Shown one piece after another: positions 1-3,524 of a DNA stretch of 5,509 nt. Origin of the DNA: Thiopontia sp964416755 (GTDB taxonomy: Bacteria > Pseudomonadota > Gammaproteobacteria > GCF-002020875); assembly GCA_964416755.1 (NCBI GenBank), contig CAYQFH010000150.1, positions 1 to 5,509 on the forward strand. The letters run 5' to 3'. The position numbers and the translations under genes were made by a program. Position 1 is the stretch's first letter; each line of letters begins with the position of its first letter. The notes below the pieces were generated by a model that saw only the letters and a program-made list of their open reading frames with translations, was not told where the DNA came from and did no database searches.

Positions 1-130
1 CCGCCTGCTGCTGCATGATCGGCAGTAGTGGGGTGTAGGCGAAGCGGGCGATACCTAGCAGCAGGATCAGACTGAGAATACCGGCGCTGAGTACCTGTAT
101 GCGCTCAATGGTGTTGTGAGAGGCATTCAT
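1..130 (-). CDS. MFS transporter, YbfB/YjiJ-like, N-terminal fragment
   Basis: Only the first 43 codons are in the window; the gene runs off the left edge. The protein starts with a short polar stretch (MNASHNTIERIQ) followed by a hydrophobic first membrane helix at about residues 13-27. The motif GIARFAYTPLLPIMQ follows at about 26-40. A G-I-x-R-F-A-Y-T-P-L-L-P run at the end of TM1 is typical of the YbfB/YjiJ branch of the major facilitator superfamily, inner-membrane transporters whose substrates are mostly unknown. The ATG at 130-128 is preceded by GAGG (139-136 on this strand) at a 5-nt spacing, which supports the start. It lies 71 bp downstream of moaC on the same strand with no clear terminator between them, so co-transcription is possible. 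A link to molybdenum cofactor is not implied by the family. The family call rests on one motif; general MFS membership is safer than the subfamily. Confidence 0.72.
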   Translation of the reverse strand, partial: MNASHNTIERIQVLSAGILSLILLLGIARFAYTPLLPIMQQQA

Positions 131-201
131 AAGAGCCTCAGTGTACGTGGTAAAGGTGGCGAGTTGCTGAGTAGAATTTCAATAGCGTTGATTGGCGGGA
201 A

Positions 202-681
202 TTACGTTTCACGTACCCAATGCCCCGACTTGCCCCCCTTCTTCTCCGTCAGTCGCACCCCACCCATCTCCATGCCACGATCCACCGCCTTGCACATGTC
301 GTAGATGGTCAGCAGTGCCACCTGAGTAGCAGTCAGTGCCTCCATCTCCACTCCGGTCTGTCCGCGGGTCTCCACCGTGGTCTGGCAGTAGACGCAGTTG
401 TTCTCCGGTTGTGGCGTCAGCTCTATCTCCACATGGGTCAGCGCCAGCGGATGGCAGAGTGGAATCAGATCGGCTGTCCTCTTTGCGGCCATGATGCCAG
501 CCACGCGCGCAATGCCAAGCACATCCCCCTTCTTGTGATCGCCCTGCATGATCTTCTCCAGCGTGGCAGGGAGCATGCTGATCTGCCCCTCGGTGACAGC
601 CACTCGCAGGGTTACATCCTTGGCCCCTACGTCGACCATATGGGCCTCGCCGGAGGCGTTGAAGTGGGTCAGTTCGCTCAT
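202..681 (-). CDS. moaC: MoaC, cyclic pyranopterin monophosphate synthase
   Basis: MoaC acts in the cytoplasm in step one of molybdenum-cofactor synthesis. It converts the 3',8-cyclo-GTP made by MoaA into cyclic pyranopterin monophosphate. From the ATG at 681 the protein has 159 residues, close to the 161 of E. coli MoaC, and aligns with it from the first residue (MSELTHFNASGEAHMVDV against MSQLTHINAAGEAHMVDV). The conserved catalytic-pocket residues fall at the E. coli numbers: K51 in HKKGDV, H77 in LIPLCHPL, E112 and E114 in GVEMEALT, D128 and K131 in IYDMCKAV. The C-terminal KKGGKSG is also typical. A TTG three codons upstream (690-688) is in frame, but it directly abuts the AAGGA ribosome site and adds residues absent from homologues, so I reject it. 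The gene is divergent from moaD-moaE and followed by the MFS gene. The reading frame is intact. Confidence 0.97.
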   Translation of the reverse strand: MSELTHFNASGEAHMVDVGAKDVTLRVAVTEGQISMLPATLEKIMQGDHKKGDVLGIARVAGIMAAKRTADLIPLCHPLALTHVEIELTPQPENNCVYCQTTVETRGQTGVEMEALTATQVALLTIYDMCKAVDRGMEMGGVRLTEKKGGKSGHWVRET

Positions 682-755
682 TGATCTCAATCCTTGTGCA
701 TCGTTGCAGAAAAGGGGAGACTACCATTTATTGAAAACCGAGTGAGAGAAGGACG
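682..755. promoter_or_regulatory. Divergent spacer between moaC and moaDE
   Basis: The 74 bp between the two start codons must hold the start signals of both units. On the plus strand, TTGCAG (704-709) and TTTATT (727-732) are spaced by 17 bp and could be a weak sigma-70 promoter for moaDE, with 3/6 and 4/6 matches to consensus. I see no convincing -10/-35 pair for moaC. There is too little room for the large molybdenum-cofactor riboswitch known upstream of some moa operons. The exact promoter assignment is an inference. Confidence 0.35.
691..695 (-). promoter_or_regulatory. Ribosome binding site of moaC
   Basis: AAGGA on the minus strand lies 9 nt before the ATG at 681. It decides between that ATG and the in-frame TTG at 690-688, which would have no spacing at all. 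Confidence 0.6.
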
Positions 756-986
756 ATGATTCAGGTTCGATTTTTTGCCAGTCTGCGTGAAGAGATGGGG
801 CGAGAGGGGGATGAGGTGGATGCTGCGGAGGTTTCGACCATCGAAGAGGTATGGGAGCGTGTGACCAATGGCAAGGAGCGCCCTGCCAACCTGTTGATGG
901 CGAGGAATATGGACTACTCTGATCCTGACACTCCGGTCAATGATGGGGATGAGGTTGCCTTCTTCCCGCCGGTGACTGGAGGTTGA
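756..986 (+). CDS. moaD: MoaD, molybdopterin synthase small (sulfur-carrier) subunit
   Basis: MoaD is the ubiquitin-fold sulfur carrier of molybdopterin synthase. Its C-terminal glycine is adenylated by a MoeB-type enzyme, converted to a thiocarboxylate, and inserted into the MoaE active site to supply the dithiolene sulfurs. The protein has 76 residues, near the family's usual 80. It starts with the typical beta strand MIQVRFFASLRE, has the segment NDGDEVAFFPPVTGG at 62-76, and ends in the required Gly-Gly (75-76). The ATG at 756 follows an AGAAGGA purine run (747-753) by only 2 nt, which is tight, but no better start exists and homologues begin here. It is first in a two-gene unit, with moaE starting 4 bp after its stop. 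The sulfur-activating MoeB and the cysteine desulfurase partner are not in the window. Confidence 0.95.
   Translation: MIQVRFFASLREEMGREGDEVDAAEVSTIEEVWERVTNGKERPANLLMARNMDYSDPDTPVNDGDEVAFFPPVTGG
978..982 (+). promoter_or_regulatory. Ribosome binding site of moaE inside the moaD end
   Basis: GGAGG lies within the last codons of moaD, 8 nt before the GTG at 991. It supports GTG as the moaE start. The nearby ATG at 986-988 is in another frame and meets TGA after one codon. Confidence 0.7.
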
Positions 987-990
987 TGGA

Positions 991-1443
991 GTGAAGATCG
1001 AAATCCGAGAGCAGCCCTTCTCTCCGTGGGAAGAGATGGCCCGTTACGAAAAGGAGGTACTTGACCCTCAATATGCGGGCAAGTATGGGGCTGCTACTGT
1101 CTTTTCCGGCACCATGCGCGAGTTCAATGAGGGGGATGGTGTGACCGGAATGTTGCTGGAGCACTATCCGGGGATGACCGACCGCCATCTGCAGAAGATC
1201 TCGGAAGAGGCGGCCGAACGTTGGGATATTATCGATACGATGATCATCCATCGAGTGGGGTTGATGATGCCCAATGACCCGATTGTACTGGTTGCAGCCT
1301 GGTCGGCCCACCGTGGAGAGTCGTTTCAGGCGGCCCGCTACCTGATTGAGGAGCTGAAATCACGCGCCCCATTCTGGAAAAAGGAGCAGCTGGACGAAGG
1401 GGAGCGCTGGGTGGAGCATAATACTGTTGCAACAGATCTGTAG
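991..1443 (+). CDS. moaE: MoaE, molybdopterin synthase catalytic subunit
   Basis: MoaE forms the heterotetrameric molybdopterin synthase with MoaD. It converts cyclic pyranopterin monophosphate to molybdopterin by adding two sulfurs from MoaD thiocarboxylate. The protein has 150 residues, the same as E. coli MoaE. Visible signatures are FSGTMRE at 38-44, LEHYPGMT at 56-63, IIHRVG at 85-90, SAHRGESF at 105-112, and the active-site stretch LKSRAPFWKKE at 122-132. K123 and K130 in that stretch match the E. coli lysines K119 and K126. RWVEH at 139-143 is also family-typical. The start is GTG, chosen because of the GGAGG 8 nt upstream and because the nearest ATG is out of frame. The gene is almost certainly translated from the moaD message. 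No clear intrinsic terminator follows the TAG stop. Confidence 0.96.
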   Translation: MKIEIREQPFSPWEEMARYEKEVLDPQYAGKYGAATVFSGTMREFNEGDGVTGMLLEHYPGMTDRHLQKISEEAAERWDIIDTMIIHRVGLMMPNDPIVLVAAWSAHRGESFQAARYLIEELKSRAPFWKKEQLDEGERWVEHNTVATDL

Positions 1444-1547
1444 TGGCCTTGAATTTGCGCACAGGTATTAATGCGTTCAATCATTTATTAGAATAAACGA
1501 TCCCTGCAGGTCGATGATTTGGCTCTGGAAATCGCTTTTTCACCAAC

Positions 1548-1556
1548 TTATCCACA
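1548..1556 (+). promoter_or_regulatory. Perfect DnaA-box sequence
   Basis: TTATCCACA is the consensus high-affinity DnaA binding 9-mer. It sits alone in the non-coding region. I see no second good match nearby, so this is a possible regulatory or titration site rather than an origin. A 9-mer can occur by chance, roughly once per 130 kb on two strands in random DNA. Confidence 0.35.
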
Positions 1557-1563
1557 GGGTTGC

Positions 1564-1584
1564 CAACACAAGATGTTGTGGTTG
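1564..1584 (+). repeat. Imperfect inverted repeat
   Basis: CAACACAA (1564-1571) pairs with TTGTG-g-TTG (1576-1584), with a single bulged G and a 4-nt loop. It has no T-run on either side, so a terminator is unlikely. The function is unknown; a protein-binding dyad is possible. Confidence 0.35.
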
Positions 1585-1661
1585 CTAATGTATTGATCAC
1601 ACAATATGTTGCGATTTTTATCCCCCATATAAGTCTTTTCCACTTCCACTTCAGGGCCATT

Positions 1662-1692
1662 TTGTCTATGATGTCGCGCGTATTCCTATACT
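1662..1692 (+). promoter_or_regulatory. Candidate sigma-70 promoter for the SCP2-like gene
   Basis: TTGTCT (1662-1667, 4/6 to consensus) and TATACT (1687-1692, 5/6) are separated by 19 bp, longer than the ideal 17. If used, transcription would begin near 1699 and give a leader of about 100 nt. The -10 element is the spacer of the 1679-1700 dyad, so a bound regulator would cover it. Another TATAAG at 1628-1633 lacks a good -35. The promoter is inferred. Confidence 0.35.
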
Positions 1693-1700
1693 GGAATACG
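1679..1700. promoter_or_regulatory. Perfect 8+8 bp dyad, candidate operator
   Basis: CGTATTCC (1679-1686) and GGAATACG (1693-1700) are exact reverse complements separated by TATACT. The symmetry and 22-bp span suit a dimeric helix-turn-helix regulator, and the site would overlap the -10 region of the candidate promoter. I do not recognise the sequence as a known regulator's consensus. An RNA hairpin is the other reading. Confidence 0.45.
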
Positions 1701-1715
1701 GCTGCAGGTGTTCAC

Positions 1716-1740
1716 AGGGAATAGTGTTTTATACCCTGCA
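1716..1740 (+). repeat. Candidate leader hairpin 1, with competing stem
   Basis: AGGGAATA (1716-1723) pairs with TATACCCT (1730-1737) with one A-A mismatch and a 6-nt loop. CCTGCA (1735-1740) can instead pair with TGCAGG at 1703-1708. The two pairings share bases and exclude each other. Both would lie in the leader of the SCP2-like mRNA if the candidate promoter is used. A folding switch is only an inference. Confidence 0.3.
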
Positions 1741-1750
1741 AAATCAAAGG

Positions 1751-1769
1751 TTTTCTCCGGGCGAGAAAA
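1751..1769 (+). repeat. Candidate leader hairpin 2 upstream of the SCP2-like ribosome site
   Basis: TTTTCTC (1751-1757) and GAGAAAA (1763-1769) are perfect inverted 7-mers around a CGGGC loop. The hairpin ends about 16 nt before the AAGGAGA ribosome site. No U-run follows it, so it is not a standard terminator. It may stabilise the mRNA or affect ribosome access. Confidence 0.4.
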
Positions 1770-1802
1770 TGATCAAGGAAGAGTAAAGGAGAATTAGAAG
1801 TA

Positions 1803-2198
1803 ATGGCTGACCTGTTTTCAGAAGAGTGGATGAGTGGTTTCATGAACGAGTGGAACAATGAGGGCGATTTGACAGGCCCACTGGCCGATATCGGTTTCGA
1901 TTCCGTGATTGCTTACGGTATTCAGGGTGAGGATCAACCTCGTGGTGTATTGACTGTTGAGGGTGGCAAGGCAACGGCTGCTGCTGCTTACAGTGGTCAG
2001 GATTTGAACTGGGATCTGCGCTGTTCCGAAGATCACTGGAATAAGTGGATCAGCAAGCCTCCAGGCATGATGGGCCTGGGGACTGCATATACCACCGGTA
2101 AGCTGAAATTTGCAGTAGGTGACTACGCTGCGATGATCAAGAACCCAAAGATGGCTGGCCCATTCATCAAGACCTTCTCAGTAATGGGACGTGTTTAA
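1803..2198 (+). CDS. Small SCP2-like (sterol-carrier-protein fold) lipid-binding protein
   Basis: The 131-residue protein has no signal peptide or membrane helix, so it should be cytoplasmic. It resembles stand-alone SCP2 domains, small alpha/beta folds with a hydrophobic cavity for lipids or acyl chains. Seen here are an N-terminal amphipathic helix (about 5-19), alternating strands around SVIAYGI (34-40), RGVLTVEGGK (47-56) and LNWDLRCSEDHW (68-79), the family-typical GKLKFAVGD (99-107), and a C-terminal helix from about 108 to 127. The KPPGMMGLGTAYTTGKL section (85-101) corresponds to the loop before the last strand. The ATG at 1803 follows AAGGAGA (1786-1792) by about 10 nt. The gene stands alone: a 359-bp region lies upstream and a strong terminator downstream. 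No ligand can be read from the sequence, and bacteria often lack sterols, so a fatty acid, hopanoid or other lipid is as likely. The SCP2 call is by recalled resemblance. Confidence 0.75.
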   Translation: MADLFSEEWMSGFMNEWNNEGDLTGPLADIGFDSVIAYGIQGEDQPRGVLTVEGGKATAAAAYSGQDLNWDLRCSEDHWNKWISKPPGMMGLGTAYTTGKLKFAVGDYAAMIKNPKMAGPFIKTFSVMGRV

Positions 2199-2213
2199 GA
2201 TACGGTGAAACAG

Positions 2214-2250
2214 ACTCTCCTCTCTGAGACTTAGAGAGGAGAGTGCTTTT
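2214..2250 (+). terminator. Strong intrinsic terminator after the SCP2-like gene
   Basis: A perfect 12-bp stem is formed by ACTCTCCTCTCT (2214-2225) and AGAGAGGAGAGT (2233-2244), with a 7-nt loop GAGACTT, followed by GCTTTT. It begins 16 bp after the TAA stop. The T-run is short, but the stem is long and exact. It separates the SCP2-like gene from the efflux genes. Confidence 0.85.
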
Positions 2251-2324
2251 GAATTGAAGTTGTAACTGCTGTACCAAACAAAGATTTCAAACAGATTTTT
2301 TCAGACAAAGAGAAATTAGAGACG

Positions 2325-3512
2325 ATGATGCTACCGAAAAATGCCATCTCCATGGTGGCTGCACTGGCCGTTGGCTTTTATGTTGTTGCGGATGAAGCAC
2401 CGAAGGGTGTCCCTGTGGAAGGGGGAGAGGGTTCCAGTAGCGTTCTGGGTCAGGTGATCACCATCGGGTCGGCCCGGACGGGTGTCAGTGTCACATTGGG
2501 CGGGACCATTGTCCCCTACAAGATGGTAACGCTGAACGCAGAGTTGCCAGGTAGCATCGAAAATATTGCGGGTAAGGAGGGGGACCGTTTCGGTGAGGGA
2601 GATGTCCTCGTCAAGATTGATGATGATACCCTGCGGGCCAAGCGTCAGGAGGTTGAGGCGCAGATGCGTATCGCCGAAGCGGCCTTGAGAAATGCCGATG
2701 TGCAGCTCAACAAGACCATCGTCTCCCCCAACTATCAGGGCGATCAGATGATGGGCGGACTGCCGGGGATGATGAGCATGTTTACTGATCCGCTGCGCTC
2801 CTCCGGTTTTGGAGACGGTGATCCCGATTTCGAACGCTACTCCAATATCTACTCCTCACAGACCCAGGTGGAGTCGGCACAGGCGGCAGTGATTCAGGCC
2901 GATGCGCAGCTCAAGCAGCTCGATGCACAGATTCGCAATGCCAAATCGATCGCTCCATTCAGCGGTATCATCATGAAGAAGATGGTTGAGATTGGAGATA
3001 CCGTACAGCCGGGACAGCCACTGGTGCAGTATGCTGATGTGGATCGACTGCAGTTGCAGGTTGAGGTTCCTGCCCGTCTGGTTGCGGGTTTGAAAGAGGG
3101 GATGGTGATGCCCGCAAAACTGGATGTCGGCGGTGTACGGCTGGAGGTGCGTGTGGCACAGATTTATCCCAGTGCCGACATGAAGCGTCACAGTGTGACC
3201 GTCAAGTTTGATCTGCCCAAGGGGAGCCCGGCGGCCCCCGGCATGTACTCGGAGATTATGATTCCCGATATGCAGGCCCCGGTCTCCAGCTACCCAGTGG
3301 TGCCCACCTCCTCGTTGTTGTGGCGTGGCACGCTGCCGGCAGTCTTTATCCTCAGTGAGAGTGGCGAGCCTGAGCTACGCGTCGTTCGTGTCGGCGAACT
3401 GGTCGACAGCAAGCATGTCACCATCCTCTCTGGATTGGTGGTGGGGGAGCAGCTGGTGGTTTCTCCATCGGCAACCGGATGGAGTTCCGGCGACAGCAAT
3501 CAACGCTTCTAA
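2325..3512 (+). CDS. RND efflux periplasmic adaptor (membrane fusion protein)
   Basis: This 395-residue protein would link the inner-membrane RND pump to an outer-membrane channel. A Sec signal peptide covers residues 1-22 (K5, hydrophobic 7-22, likely cut after VVA). No lipobox cysteine is present, so it is soluble or membrane-associated rather than a lipoprotein. The order of parts is typical: first half-lipoyl segment (about 58-100, with PGSIENIAGKEGDRF), helix one of the hairpin (about 101-130), an insert (131-172), helix two (about 177-207), second half-lipoyl (about 208-240, APFSGIIMKK and GDTVQPGQPL), beta-barrel (about 241-318) and membrane-proximal part (about 319-385). The insert is unusual: M142, M143, M149, M150 and M152 among glycines, then acidic residues. 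The start is uncertain by one codon. ATG at 2325 and 2328 are adjacent, and the weak AGAGA (2318-2322) fits 2328 slightly better. The 74 bp before the gene shows no clear promoter. The pump gene follows after 12 bp. Confidence 0.9.
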   Translation: MMLPKNAISMVAALAVGFYVVADEAPKGVPVEGGEGSSSVLGQVITIGSARTGVSVTLGGTIVPYKMVTLNAELPGSIENIAGKEGDRFGEGDVLVKIDDDTLRAKRQEVEAQMRIAEAALRNADVQLNKTIVSPNYQGDQMMGGLPGMMSMFTDPLRSSGFGDGDPDFERYSNIYSSQTQVESAQAAVIQADAQLKQLDAQIRNAKSIAPFSGIIMKKMVEIGDTVQPGQPLVQYADVDRLQLQVEVPARLVAGLKEGMVMPAKLDVGGVRLEVRVAQIYPSADMKRHSVTVKFDLPKGSPAAPGMYSEIMIPDMQAPVSSYPVVPTSSLLWRGTLPAVFILSESGEPELRVVRVGELVDSKHVTILSGLVVGEQLVVSPSATGWSSGDSNQRF

Positions 3513-3524
3513 AGAGGGCAGATC

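Larger units (their letters stand above)
1444..1802. other. 359-bp non-coding region between moaE and the SCP2-like gene
   Basis: No plausible protein is encoded here. The stretch is more AT-rich than its neighbours and contains a perfect DnaA-box 9-mer (1548-1556), an imperfect hairpin (1564-1584), a candidate promoter (1662-1692), a perfect 8+8 dyad (1679-1700) and two candidate leader hairpins (1716-1737 and 1751-1769). Short words recur: CTGCAGGT at 1504-1511 and 1702-1709, CCCTGCA at 1502-1508 and 1734-1740, and CACAGG near 1460, 1554 and 1714. Just after moaE an AT-only dyad, TTTATT-AG-AATAAA (1484-1497), has too small a loop and no U-tract, so it is not a credible terminator. The region most likely serves regulation of the downstream gene. 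Confidence 0.6.

Noticed and set aside
220..684. Plus-strand open frame opposite moaC
   Set aside because: It mirrors the moaC coding sequence. The MoaC reading has all its conserved residues and this frame has no recognisable family.
682..755. Molybdenum-cofactor riboswitch upstream of moaD
   Set aside because: The 74-bp spacer is shared with moaC and is too short for that element. No matching stem arrangement is visible.
1484..1497. Terminator after moaE (TTTATT-AG-AATAAA)
   Set aside because: The stem is AT-only with a 2-nt loop and no following T-run.
1593..1606. FNR/ANR-type site (TTGAT half-site)
   Set aside because: Only one half matches. The second half, CAATA, has almost no fit to ATCAA.
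1679..1700. MerR-type promoter, because the candidate spacer is 19 bp
   Set aside because: In MerR-type promoters the dyad lies within the -35/-10 spacer. Here it is centred on the -10 box itself.
1444..1802. Possible replication origin, suggested by a DnaA box in an AT-rich gap
   Set aside because: Only one good DnaA box is present, there is no cluster of boxes or AT-rich 13-mers, and there are no neighbouring replication genes such as dnaA, dnaN or mnmG.
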